This document shows positions 7,294 to 14,514 of a stretch of 16,316 nucleotides of DNA, piece after piece (within the stretch, counting starts at the first letter, position 1; every line of letters starts with the position of its first letter). This DNA is from CAYMKL01 sp964390805 (GTDB lineage Bacteria > Chloroflexota > Anaerolineae > VGOG01), in contig CAYMKL010000144.1 of NCBI GenBank assembly GCA_964390805.1, positions 1 through 16,316 of the forward strand, given 5' to 3'. The notes below the pieces were generated by a model, which ran no database searches, had not been told where the DNA came from, and was given only the letters and a program-made list of their open reading frames with translations. Both the position numbers and the translations under genes were made by a program.

Positions 7294-8517
7294 ATGACGC
7301 CGTCAACCTTTGGCTGGATAGACTTCGCCGAACAGGACCACCGGAGAATGGCAGATATGATCAACCTGTTTCGGGAACGAGACACTAGAGATGAGCTGGG
7401 GCTCGGCTCCGTCCGTGACGCTTTTGCCAATCTTCTCTTTCCGGGGACGAGCACAATCCAGACCAGGGCCAAGTATATGCTCTTGGTGCCTTGGATCTAT
7501 TTGAAGCACGAGGAGCAACAGACCTCCTCACAGGACATTGGCCGAAAAGCGCGCAACGACGAACTGAATCTCATTGAGGCCCTGCTCGACTCCAGTGATA
7601 CCGAAGGCGTCATCGGCAAAGATGCACGCAAAAAGCTCCAGCGGATACCCAGCAGCATCTACTGGTCAGGGCTGGGAACGTGGGGCATCCGCTTGTTTGA
7701 CGGCTCTCAGGCTCAGTACCATCGGTATCTGGATGCCTTCTATCGCCGTCGCAAAGAGCAGATGCGCCAACTGAAACTCGATGGGGAACCTGTGGCTGCC
7801 TGGATAAGTGAGAACTGGGATCCTGGGTTGCCAAAGCCGCCGGACAGCTTTCCACGCCAGGCCAGTCTTGCCCTCACCAGGCAGGAGGCGGAATACCTCC
7901 ACGACCGGATCGTGACCAACTGTGGACAGAGCCTGCTCGCCTTCCTCGTTGATCGGACAGCTCCCACGGAAGCCCCCTTTGTCTGGATGCACCCCGAACT
8001 GGCGCGATTTCCCCAAAAGCTGAGGCTTCAGGTGGAGCACGCACGCGATTTCTCAGAGGCGATGCACGGCGCAGCCCTGCTCTACAACCTGATGCTGGGC
8101 GAAAAGAGCGGGCGGGGAGACGAGGCCACCGAATATGGGAACAGACTTGTGGAATGGAGCGACAACATCCAGTCTCGCAAAGCAGAATTGACACGTTGGG
8201 ACCGCCAGGACTTCTGGGGCACCGTCATATCTCAAGGAGCAAGGGTCCCCCCGCGAACTCGTAGCTTCATTGATCGTTGGATCAACCTGGTGTTGGAAAG
8301 CGAAGATGTGGCCGCTCTGTCCACCGACGAGATGACCCGCAGCTTGATCTATGACCGAGAGTTGGCTCTGAAACACAACAGGGCTCGCTTGCATAACCAA
8401 CGGGCACTTGAACTCTGGAGCGGTGCCGCCGGTGCCGGTCAGCTCGACTATCGGTGGAATGCGGTGGTCAACAGAATCGTCAACGACATTCTATTGGGAA
8501 TGGGGAACAATGCTTAA
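7294..8517 (+). CDS. DUF6361 family protein
   Basis: The 407-residue soluble protein has an N-terminus with FGWIDFAEQD, then FRERDTRDELGLGSVRDAFA, LFPGTSTIQTRAKY and LVPWIYL. I recognise this as the DUF6361 signature from memory. No membrane segment or signal peptide is visible. The central part is rich in charged and aromatic residues (YWSGLGTWGIRLF near 120-132). A purine-rich AGAGGAAAAG lies about nine bases before the ATG. No biochemical function is established that I can name. My impression is that relatives can occur near helicase or phospholipase-D-type defence genes, but no such partner is within this window, so any defence role is speculative. A strong hairpin follows the stop codon. 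Confidence 0.78.
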   Translation: MTPSTFGWIDFAEQDHRRMADMINLFRERDTRDELGLGSVRDAFANLLFPGTSTIQTRAKYMLLVPWIYLKHEEQQTSSQDIGRKARNDELNLIEALLDSSDTEGVIGKDARKKLQRIPSSIYWSGLGTWGIRLFDGSQAQYHRYLDAFYRRRKEQMRQLKLDGEPVAAWISENWDPGLPKPPDSFPRQASLALTRQEAEYLHDRIVTNCGQSLLAFLVDRTAPTEAPFVWMHPELARFPQKLRLQVEHARDFSEAMHGAALLYNLMLGEKSGRGDEATEYGNRLVEWSDNIQSRKAELTRWDRQDFWGTVISQGARVPPRTRSFIDRWINLVLESEDVAALSTDEMTRSLIYDRELALKHNRARLHNQRALELWSGAAGAGQLDYRWNAVVNRIVNDILLGMGNNA

Positions 8518-8525
8518 TCCAAACA

Positions 8526-8555
8526 CTCGCCACCTTTCCAGGTAAAGGTGGCGAG
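8526..8555 (+). terminator. Strong hairpin after the DUF6361 gene
   Basis: Perfect 12-bp stem CTCGCCACCTTT (8526-8537) and AAAGGTGGCGAG (8544-8555) with a six-base loop, nine bases after the stop codon. There is no U-tract after it (CCCCGGAAGG follows). It is either a non-canonical terminator or an mRNA-stabilising hairpin. Confidence 0.55.
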
Positions 8556-8632
8556 CCCCGGAAGGATATCACCTTGATCGGGCCATGGCGACTACGTTTT
8601 CTGCTGACATTGCTCAATGAGAAGGGCAGGGC

Positions 8633-9406
8633 ATGATAAGCAACCCAATGATTGAAACTATGCTGAATCGCAAGTCAATTCGTCAGTACACAGATGAGCC
8701 ACCCTCTGACGATGTGCTGGAATCTGTCGTCCGAGCGGGACAGCAGGCCCCGTTTGCCTATCAACTGTGTAGTTTGCTGCTGTCGCGCAACAGAGAAGGG
8801 AATCCGTTTGGAGCACCACTGCTATTCACGATCTGTGTGGATTCTCATAGATTGGAGCTCGTCATGGCCAGGAGAAACTGGCGGATGGTGACCAACGATC
8901 TATCGTTACTGTTGTTTGGCATTCAAGATGCAGCCCTGATGGCGGAGAACATGGTGATTGCGGCGGAGAGCCTGGGTCTGGGGAGCTGCTTTCTGGGAAA
9001 CGCTCCTTACAGAGCTGACGAAATCATCGAAGAGTACAGATTGCCCAAGCGCGTATTCCCATTGGTGCAGTTGACCATGGGATATCCGGCGGAAGATCCC
9101 CCGCCCCGTCCGCGATATCCCATCGAGTTTGCGATGTTCGAGGATGAGTACCCTGAGTTCAAAGAGGAAACGATTAGTCAGGCCATGGCGGAAATGGACG
9201 ATGGATATCTTGGTCAAGACTATTACCGCAGAGCGAACTACATGGTTCCGTTGGAAGGGGATCGTGAGGAGACATTCACTTTCGATGACTATAGTTGGAC
9301 CGAACACATCTCTCGGAAAGCGGGACAATGGCTAGCTTCACCCAAGGAGCTCCTTGAGCAACTCACGAGATGTGGGTTTCATGTTCCTGAGGTTGGTCAA
9401 CGATAG
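8633..9406 (+). CDS. Nitroreductase family flavoprotein
   Basis: The 257-residue protein resembles FMN-dependent nitroreductases, which use NAD(P)H to reduce nitro groups, quinones or flavins. The N-terminal LNRKSIRQYTDEP (11-23) holds the Arg/Ser/Arg pattern that contacts FMN phosphate. RAGQQAPFAYQ (35-45) replaces the usual AP-S-A-G-N-x-Q motif, so substrate contacts may differ. DAALMAENMVIAAESLGLGSCF (99-120) is the conserved central helix and turn, and LTMGYPAEDPPPRPR (147-161) is the C-terminal flavin-side motif. The last 90 residues are longer than the minimal family and acidic. An AAGGG lies six bases before the ATG; an in-frame ATG at 8648 is an alternative start. The 115-base gap and hairpin upstream suggest a separate transcript from the DUF6361 gene. 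Confidence 0.85.
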   Translation: MISNPMIETMLNRKSIRQYTDEPPSDDVLESVVRAGQQAPFAYQLCSLLLSRNREGNPFGAPLLFTICVDSHRLELVMARRNWRMVTNDLSLLLFGIQDAALMAENMVIAAESLGLGSCFLGNAPYRADEIIEEYRLPKRVFPLVQLTMGYPAEDPPPRPRYPIEFAMFEDEYPEFKEETISQAMAEMDDGYLGQDYYRRANYMVPLEGDREETFTFDDYSWTEHISRKAGQWLASPKELLEQLTRCGFHVPEVGQR

Positions 9407-9448
9407 AAGAACCGCCCGCTGTTCACCGAGAAAACAGGGTAACAACAC

Positions 9449-9470
9449 GGGGTTGTCTCTGGACAACTCC
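9449..9470 (+). terminator. Weak hairpin after the nitroreductase gene
   Basis: GTTGTC-TCTG-GACAAC (9452-9467), extendable by GG/CC and one G-U pair, lies about 45 bases after the stop codon. Only a short TCCTTA follows. This is a possible weak terminator and the call is tentative. Confidence 0.3.
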
Positions 9471-9504
9471 TTAGCTCACAGTCATGGCCAGAGGAGGTAG
9501 GCGG

Positions 9505-10345
9505 ATGCGAGGTGAGTGGCGTTTTCATGCTGCAGGAGAGATCATCTTTGGACGTGGAACGGTGCAACGAGTGGATGAGGCCGTCTGCCGTCTAGGTGCG
9601 CAGCGAGCGCTTCTCGTCACCGATCAGGGATTGATAGCTGCAGGCCTGCATGAGGAGGTAGAGCGATCACTGGCCAGGTCTGGTGTCGCTGTGGACTGCT
9701 TCGATGGTGGCCAGGCCAAACCCACGTTGGGGACAGTGGCTGATTGCGTGGCCGCAGCCCAGGGGCGAGAATCCGGCGCGCTGGTGGCGTTGGGGGGTGG
9801 GAGCAACATTGACCTGGCCAAGGCTGCCGCCGTAGTGCTGCGCTATGGCGGCTCGGTCGAGGCCTATTTCGGCGAGGATCGGGTGCCGGGACCGATCCTG
9901 CCGTTGGTGGCAGTCTCTACCACGGCCGGTACGGGTTCCGAAGTCTCGGGCGCTTCGGTACTGGCTGACCCCGCCCGTGGCCGTCGGGGGGCGATCCTGA
10001 GCAACCGCCTGCGTCCACGGGTGGCGATCTACGACCCACTTGCTGCCCTATGTGATGGAGTACAACATTCCTGCTTGCCCGCAGGAACTAGCCACCTTGG
10101 CCTGGCTCCTGAGCGAGGAGGTGAGCGGACTCTCGGTGTAGGAAGCAGCAGGACGGGCGGTAGCAGCAGTGCAACGCTTTAAACAAGAGATTGGCATTCC
10201 GATGCGGCTGCGGGAGCTAAGAGTGAAAGAGACTGAACTGCGACCATTGGCGGAGGCCACGGCTCAGATCACCCATCTACTTCGCCCCCCCCCGCGTCCC
10301 CTCAACGTGGAATCCCTGGAGGAGATCCTGCGCCAGGCCTGGTAG
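9505..10345 (+). pseudogene. Iron-containing alcohol dehydrogenase, internal deletion, frameshift and stop
   Basis: The ATG at 9505 has AGGAGG at 9492-9497. The first part encodes the NAD-binding half of a type III Fe-dependent alcohol dehydrogenase: IIFGRGTV, GGGSNIDLAKAAAV, STTAGTGSEVS and PRVAIYDP. At about 10040 the sequence jumps in another frame (+1) to LLPYVMEYNIPACPQELA, which normally lies about 90-100 residues further on. The missing segment holds the Asp/His iron ligands (GMDALTHAIE and the PHG-type His motif). The new frame runs to a TAG at 10139-10141 (SV-stop-EAAGRAV), then continues in the same frame to the natural C-terminus NVESLEEILRQAW and its TAG at 10343. It cannot make an active enzyme. 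A base-level error cannot explain the loss; a deletion or misassembly can. Confidence 0.85.
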
Positions 10346-10360
10346 GTGAGGAAGGAAGCA

Positions 10361-10528
10361 ATGTTGCTCATCGGTTTGCCCCCAATAGCAGAGATCGCCG
10401 ATAGGCGGTTCCCCGTCAGTTTTGAGGAGGGTGCGGCAGCCCTGCTGCGGTGCTGCCGTCATCTCGTAGCAGGATGTTGTAATGAACAGACGAACAACGC
10501 GAGCGCAGGTTGCCAGAGAGACGCTTGA
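10361..10528 (+). pseudogene. Short unrecognised ORF, possible gene fragment
   Basis: An ATG follows AGGAAGGAAGC, a good ribosome binding site, 15 bases after the dehydrogenase relic. It encodes MLLIGLPPIAEIADRRFPVS and about 35 more residues, and it runs into the start of the next gene in another frame. The first 30 residues look protein-like and the rest does not. It may be the 5' end of a gene truncated when the region decayed. No family is recognised. Confidence 0.3.
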
Positions 10529-11345
10529 GATTCTCGATAGAGGATTCTACCAATCCCCCACGGGTCAAGTAGTTGCCATCAGGGGAGCGCTTGAGGCCGC
10601 CATGTCAGGCTCCGTGCACTACAGGCCAACAGACTTCGATGAGGTGTTTGCTCTACGCGATCGGACAATGGCGGACAGCGGCGTCCAGCCACCCATCGAG
10701 TTTGAGGTTGTCAACGAGACGACATTGAGTGCGGCACGCAGGCTTACCAAAGCCGATGGGAACGCCAGTGTGTTGGCACTCAACTTCGCATCAGCCAAGA
10801 ACCCGGGCGGTGGGTTTCTCAAAGGCAGCCAGGCTCAAGAAGAGAGCCTGGCTCGCGCGTCGGGCCTCTGCCCCTGCATAGCCCAGATGCAGGCCATGTA
10901 CGATACCAACAGGCACTTCCGATCTTGCTTGTACACAGACAACATGATCTACTCGCCTGGAGTTCCTGTATTCAGGGATGACAGAGATCAGTTGCTGGAA
11001 GCTCCCTATCTGGTTTCTTTCGTCACGGCGCCCGCAGTGAACGCTGGGGTAGTGCAACGCAGGGGGACAGAGAACGTCGCCAGGATTGAGGATGTGATGC
11101 GGGGGCGGATGGAGAAGGTGCTGTCGCTGGCCGCCATCCATCATCACGAAACCCTTGTCCTGGGGGCCTGGGGCTGTGGAGTGTTCCGAAACAACCCCAA
11201 GGATGTGGCTCGATGGTTTGGTGATCACTTGACGGGTAATGGTCTTTTCAGCAGATCGTTCAGGAAGGTCGTATTCGCTGTGTTGGACAAGAGAGGTGGA
11301 GCTATCATAAGACCATTTCAGAATGTGGTAGTGGTAAGAAAGTAA
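10482..11345 (+). CDS. TIGR02452-type macrodomain protein, bacterial-type poly(ADP-ribose) glycohydrolase homologue
   Basis: The 287-residue protein matches the microbial PARG fold (TIGR02452/DUF2263). LALNFASAKNPGGGFLKG (98-115) leads into QAQEESLARAS (117-127), giving the signature GGG-x7-QEE. By family knowledge the second Glu (E121) is the catalytic acid that hydrolyses ribose-ribose bonds. LVLGAWGCGVFRNNP (225-239) is the second ADP-ribose-binding loop. Both key motifs are intact, so the enzyme could be active. The start fits the family's RETLEIL-type N-terminus, but the ribosome binding site is poor (AGGA about ten bases upstream). The last six codons (VVVRK and stop) lie in the left inverted repeat of the adjacent IS1-family element, so the native C-terminal tail has been replaced. 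No ADP-ribosyltransferase partner is seen in the window. Confidence 0.85.
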   Translation: MNRRTTRAQVARETLEILDRGFYQSPTGQVVAIRGALEAAMSGSVHYRPTDFDEVFALRDRTMADSGVQPPIEFEVVNETTLSAARRLTKADGNASVLALNFASAKNPGGGFLKGSQAQEESLARASGLCPCIAQMQAMYDTNRHFRSCLYTDNMIYSPGVPVFRDDRDQLLEAPYLVSFVTAPAVNAGVVQRRGTENVARIEDVMRGRMEKVLSLAAIHHHETLVLGAWGCGVFRNNPKDVARWFGDHLTGNGLFSRSFRKVVFAVLDKRGGAIIRPFQNVVVVRK

Positions 11346-11350
11346 GTGAT
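11327..11350 (+). repeat. Left inverted repeat of the IS1-family element
   Basis: GGTAGTGGT and GTAAGTGAT blocks match the reverse complement of the right end exactly; four of the six bases between them differ. It begins with GGT like classical IS1 ends. It overlaps the last codons and stop of the PARG-like gene. Confidence 0.72.
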
Positions 11351-11398
11351 GGTGTATCATTAGAGCATCCGGTGAAAGTCAGATTGACGGAGGTGGGA

Positions 11399-12145
11399 AT
11401 GATACAAGTCACCATCACCTATCATTGCCGTACCTGTGGTAGTGACAACATCATCAGGAACGGCACCAATAAGTGCGGGAATCCGCAATACCACTGCAAG
11501 GATTGCGGTGCCTATCGAGTTCTGGAGCCCAAGCACACCCATGCAGCCAACGAGAAGGAAACAATCTTGCGGGCTTGCAAGGAGCGCGCCAGTATGCGTG
11601 GGCTAGAACGCATCTTCCGCGTTGCTCGGCAGACAGTGGCTCGCTGGATCAAGAAAATCGTGCAAGCCCTGCCCGATCTCAAGGACGCGCTGCTGCCAGC
11701 CAAGCCCGATGATGTCCTTGAACTCGATGAGCTCTGGTCATTTGTGTTCAAAAAGGACAGAAAGCGATGGCTGTGGACCGCCATTTGTCGCCGGACGCGC
11801 CAGATTGTGGCCTTTGTGATCGGAGACCGCAGCCAGAAGACGTGTCGCCGCTTGTGGAACAAGATTCCCGACGAATACAAGAAGTGTCGGACTTTCAGCG
11901 ACTTCTGGGAAGCGTACCAGAAGGTTTTCCCCAAGAAGACCCATCGCTGTGTGGGCAAGGAAAGTGGCGAGACGGCTCACATGGAACGTTGGTACAACAC
12001 CTTGCGCCAGCGGATGGCCCGCTTCGTCCGCAAGACCTTGTCCTTTTCCAAGTCGGATGCGTTTCATCACATGTTCACCAAATGGTATATCGCCGAGTAC
12101 AACCTGGCTATATCACTTACCATGTACTTGAGTTTAGACAAATAA
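11399..12145 (+). CDS. IS1-family transposase (single ORF)
   Basis: From the ATG with GGAGG at 11389-11393 the product is 248 residues, without the frameshift used by classical IS1. It has an N-terminal zinc finger (C10, C13, C33, C36) and a helix-turn-helix (about 64-88, ending TVARWIKK). The DDE catalytic core is D110 in LELDELWSF, D168 in FSDFWEAY, and E196 in HMERWYNTLRQR. MARFVRKTLSFSKS follows, matching the InsB tail. An upstream in-frame GTG at 11372 is less likely as the start. The final residues YLSLDK come from the end of the inserted second IS. Before insertion the ORF read ...SLTM-TAA. Catalytic residues are intact, so it may still be active in trans. Confidence 0.88.
   Translation: MIQVTITYHCRTCGSDNIIRNGTNKCGNPQYHCKDCGAYRVLEPKHTHAANEKETILRACKERASMRGLERIFRVARQTVARWIKKIVQALPDLKDALLPAKPDDVLELDELWSFVFKKDRKRWLWTAICRRTRQIVAFVIGDRSQKTCRRLWNKIPDEYKKCRTFSDFWEAYQKVFPKKTHRCVGKESGETAHMERWYNTLRQRMARFVRKTLSFSKSDAFHHMFTKWYIAEYNLAISLTMYLSLDK
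12122..12126 (+). repeat. Target-site duplication of inner IS, left copy
   Basis: ATGTA directly abuts the left inverted repeat. The same five bases abut the right inverted repeat at 13625-13629. The target was the end of the IS1-family transposase gene (ATG TAA). Confidence 0.85.
12127..12141 (+). repeat. Left inverted repeat of inner IS
   Basis: CTTGAGTTTAGACAA, the perfect reverse complement of 13610-13624. It also encodes the extra LSLD residues and the start of the Lys codon of the extended IS1-family transposase. Confidence 0.9.
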
Positions 12146-12148
12146 TCA

Positions 12149-12224
12149 GGGCGGTTCGCGACTTGCGCAAAACCGCCCGATGGTAGAAACTATAGGGTAC
12201 TACAACCCAGGAGGTTTCTACCAT
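12149..12224 (+). promoter_or_regulatory. Two adjacent hairpins in the transposase leader; second covers the start codon
   Basis: Hairpin 1 pairs GGGCGGTT (12149-12156) with AACCGCCC (12171-12178), with an inner GCG/CGC. Hairpin 2 pairs ATGGTAGAAAC (12180-12190) perfectly with GTTTCTACCAT (12214-12224), and GGGT (12195-12198) can pair with ACCC (12205-12208) inside it. The AGGAGG (12209-12214) and the A and T of the ATG at 12223 lie in or beside hairpin 2. A transcript containing both arms could therefore hide the ribosome binding site and start codon. This resembles the known protection of IS10/IS50 transposases from outside read-through; here it is inference from base pairing. Confidence 0.65.
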
Positions 12225-13542
12225 GGAGCATTTTAACACTTTGATCGAGTTTCGTCAAGCTGTTTACGACCACGGTCACACCTTGGCCAAGGACGCTCAG
12301 TTCGAACTGGTGGACGCGCTTCTCCTCAGTCCGCCTATCCGCTCCTTTCCCGAGCTGAGCCTCTCGCCAGTCTTTCGCCGCCAGTGGCCGAGCGCCTATG
12401 CTGCCATTGAGGAGGGGCGACAAGACCGAAACTGGCTGGAAAGCTACTTCATCCAGCAGATTCCGAGGCAGTCCCTCCTAGTGTTTGCGTTGGATGGCAC
12501 TGCTTGGCCTCACCCAGAAGCCAAGACCATGGCCGACCGGCAATATGTCCACGGCTCCACGCTAGCTATTGATGGATCAATCTTTGTCGGTCATCCCTAC
12601 TCTATATTGGCTTGGGTGCTTGAGCCTGGCAGAAGTTGGGCGCCGCCCGTTTCTGTCAGGCGGATCACCAGCCAGCAGACTGCTGCTGAAGTGGGCGTAG
12701 CGCAAGTCAAGCAATTGTGCCAACGACTGCAGGCGGTATCATCGCCAGGACTGTGTCTCATTGTAGGCGACTGCAAATATGGCAACCACAAGTTCCTTGG
12801 CCCTTTGAAGGATGAACCGTGTGGAACTCTTGTCCGCCTGCGCTGCGACCGCGTTCTATATGGTGAGCCTGGGCCCTACAGTGGCTTTGGCCGTCCTCGT
12901 GTCCATGGAGATCGCTTCGCCTTCAAAGAGCCAGAGACGTGGGGTGGAGCAGACGCAGAGGTGGAACTGGAAGATGAGCGTTGGGGAAAAGTGCGGCTGC
13001 GACGCTGGGATAACAAGCATGCCCTGCAAGATGCTCACACACCCTTCAGTGTCATCTTGGCCGAGACCCATCTGGAGCGCGACAAACCCTCCGACCCCTT
13101 CTGGCTAGCCTACCAGCCGCCTCCTGATCAAGCAGCGGAGGATCAGAAGCTGGTTGACCTATGGCATGGGTATGAGTGGCGCAGTCCCGTCGAGTCCAGT
13201 ATCCGTTTCCGCAAGCAGTACCTCTACTGGACCTTGCCCCGATTCCAAAAGCCAGAACGTTGTGATCGCTGGACTATGTTGGTCAATGTGGCGCAGTGGG
13301 AACTATTCTTGGCTCAGGATGTGGTCAAGGACAATCCTTTGCCTTGGCAGCCAGCTCAGGAGCAACTGACTCCTGAACGAACCCTCCAGAGTCTGGGAGC
13401 GACTTCTCGAGAGATTGGCACCCCAGCAGCACCGCCCCAACCTCGCGGAAAGTCGCCAGGCTGGCCTACAGGACGACCTCGGACTCGCCCTAAGCGGCAT
13501 CCGGTGATCAAAAAGGGCAAGAAGAAAGCCAAAGCAGCCTGA
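12223..13542 (+). CDS. DDE transposase, NF041680/IS701-like
   Basis: The 439-residue transposase has AGGAGG eight bases before the ATG. The DDE triad can be read as D91 in VFALDGTAWPHPEAKT, D183 in CLIVGDCKYGNHKF, and E324 in SPVESSIRFRKQYLYW; the last has the family's typical E-x5-RF-x-KQ form. The C-terminus (about 395-439) is a basic tail rich in Pro, Arg and Lys that may bind DNA. I place it with the NF041680-type transposases from memory of the ALDGTAWP region. The gene is uninterrupted and lies between perfect inverted repeats, so the element looks capable of transposition. Confidence 0.82.
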   Translation: MEHFNTLIEFRQAVYDHGHTLAKDAQFELVDALLLSPPIRSFPELSLSPVFRRQWPSAYAAIEEGRQDRNWLESYFIQQIPRQSLLVFALDGTAWPHPEAKTMADRQYVHGSTLAIDGSIFVGHPYSILAWVLEPGRSWAPPVSVRRITSQQTAAEVGVAQVKQLCQRLQAVSSPGLCLIVGDCKYGNHKFLGPLKDEPCGTLVRLRCDRVLYGEPGPYSGFGRPRVHGDRFAFKEPETWGGADAEVELEDERWGKVRLRRWDNKHALQDAHTPFSVILAETHLERDKPSDPFWLAYQPPPDQAAEDQKLVDLWHGYEWRSPVESSIRFRKQYLYWTLPRFQKPERCDRWTMLVNVAQWELFLAQDVVKDNPLPWQPAQEQLTPERTLQSLGATSREIGTPAAPPQPRGKSPGWPTGRPRTRPKRHPVIKKGKKKAKAA

Positions 13543-13609
13543 AATCCATACGAAACTCAATTGTTAAAGAACTTGATTCACCTCGGCCTCCACCGAGTGT
13601 CTCACATCC

Positions 13610-13624
13610 TTGTCTAAACTCAAG
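13610..13624 (+). repeat. Right inverted repeat of inner IS, followed by target duplication
   Basis: TTGTCTAAACTCAAG, the perfect reverse complement of 12127-12141. The duplicated target ATGTA follows at 13625-13629, then the remaining bases of the IS1-family right end (13630-13638). Confidence 0.9.
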
Positions 13625-13639
13625 ATGTAACCACTACCC

Positions 13640-13792
13640 AACATGGCTCTCCTGCACGTCCAGCAAGGAGAGCTAGGTCAGGCTCTCCCCCTGGCCCAAC
13701 AAGCGGCCGGCTTCTTCACCCACATCGGTCATGTGCAGTACGCCCAACGCGCCCAGCAATTGGTGGCCCTACTCCAGGCAACAATGCCCTAA
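13640..13792 (+). pseudogene. 3' remnant of a TPR-repeat protein
   Basis: Just outside the IS1-family right end a frame encodes ALLHVQQGELGQALPLAQQA and then HIGHVQYAQRAQQLVALLQ before TAA. The pattern (QQGELGQAL-PLAQQA, then a final helix) is that of the last tetratricopeptide unit of large regulatory TPR proteins. The upstream part is missing and replaced by the IS, so this is a 5'-truncated relic of a larger gene. An internal ATG at 13643 exists, but I see no ribosome binding site. Confidence 0.6.
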
Positions 13793-13893
13793 TGGCTGTT
13801 CACCAACTGTGCGCCCATCAATCATTCGCGAGATCCTGAAACAACTGAAGTGAACTCGTTGAATCCTATCTCCATGTTCAAGGAGTCCGACCG

Positions 13894-14514
13894 ATGAAAA
13901 TCTACGCACCCGGCACCCGCATCGGCCAATACGAAATCACCGGCCGCCCCCTGATGGGCGGCATGGGCATCGTCTACCTCTGCCTCGACCTCGAACAAGA
14001 CCGCCCCGTGGCCCTCAAGACCTTCAAGCCCGAATACCTCCCCGACCGCGCTGCCCGTGACCGCTTCCTACGCGAAGGCACCCACTGGGTAGACCTGAGC
14101 TGCCACCCCCACGTCGTCCGCTGCTACCGTGTCCTCCGCATTGACCCCGAAGTCTACCTGGTCCTGGAGCTGGTGGCCAAGGAACAAGGCCGCGACGACG
14201 CCTCCCTCCGCTCCTGGCTCACGCCGGGCCGACCGCTGCCCGTCGAGACGGCGCTGCTCTTCGCCCTGCAGATCGTCCGAGGGATAGCCCACGCCGCCTC
14301 AGTCATCCCCGGCCTTGTCCACTGCGACCAACCGCCTGCACGTCACCGACTTCGGGCTGGCGAGTGTGCTGCAGGAGGCGAGCGAGCCATCGAATACTGC
14401 CAGCAGGCGCTGGAGATTGATGTCTCAGCCTGGCCGAAGGGGTATTGGCCTTGGCCGACTACTCCTTCACGTCATCTCCCATCTTCCACTCGCAAAGAGC
14501 TGAGTTCAGCCTGA
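13894..14514 (+). pseudogene. Ser/Thr protein kinase with catalytic loop deleted and frame shifted
   Basis: The ATG has AAGGAG at 13880-13885. The N-lobe is good: a Gly-rich loop RPLMGGMGIVYL (18-29), the ATP-binding Lys K42 in VALKTFK, a likely alpha-C Glu E61 and hinge YLVLELV. At VHCD (142-145, ending at base 14328) the catalytic loop should continue with LKPEN. Instead the sequence jumps in the +1 frame to NRLHVTDFGLASVL (from 14330), the start of the activation segment, with about 10-14 codons missing. It then returns to the first frame as ERAIEYCQQALEID, a TPR-like helix, so the rest of the C-lobe is gone as well. The ancestor was probably a kinase with C-terminal TPRs. It is inactive as read; misassembly is an alternative. 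Confidence 0.78.

Larger units (their letters stand above)
12127..13624 (+). mobile_element. Intact 1498-bp insertion sequence with 15-bp perfect inverted repeats
   Basis: The element starts CTTGAGTTTAGACAA (12127-12141) and ends TTGTCTAAACTCAAG (13610-13624), a perfect 15-bp inverted repeat, with ATGTA duplicated on both sides. It holds one full-length DDE transposase gene on the + strand. The clean ends, perfect repeats and target duplication show a simple, comparatively recent transposition into the resident IS1-family element. Confidence 0.9.
11327..13638 (+). mobile_element. IS1-family element, split by a second IS
   Basis: The left end is GGTAGTGGT-N6-GTAAGTGAT (11327-11350). The right end is its inverted copy, split by the insertion into 12112-12126 and 13630-13638; rejoined, it matches the left end at 20 of 24 positions. 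Without the insert and one copy of its target duplication the element is about 809 bp. The flanks outside (TCAGAATGT on the left, CAACATGGC on the right) do not match, so there is no target duplication. They also belong to different genes. An IS-adjacent deletion or recombination is therefore likely. Confidence 0.75.

Noticed and set aside
11372..11398. GTG at 11372 as start of the IS1-family transposase
   Set aside because: The ATG at 11399 has GGAGG at the right distance and begins just before the zinc finger as expected.
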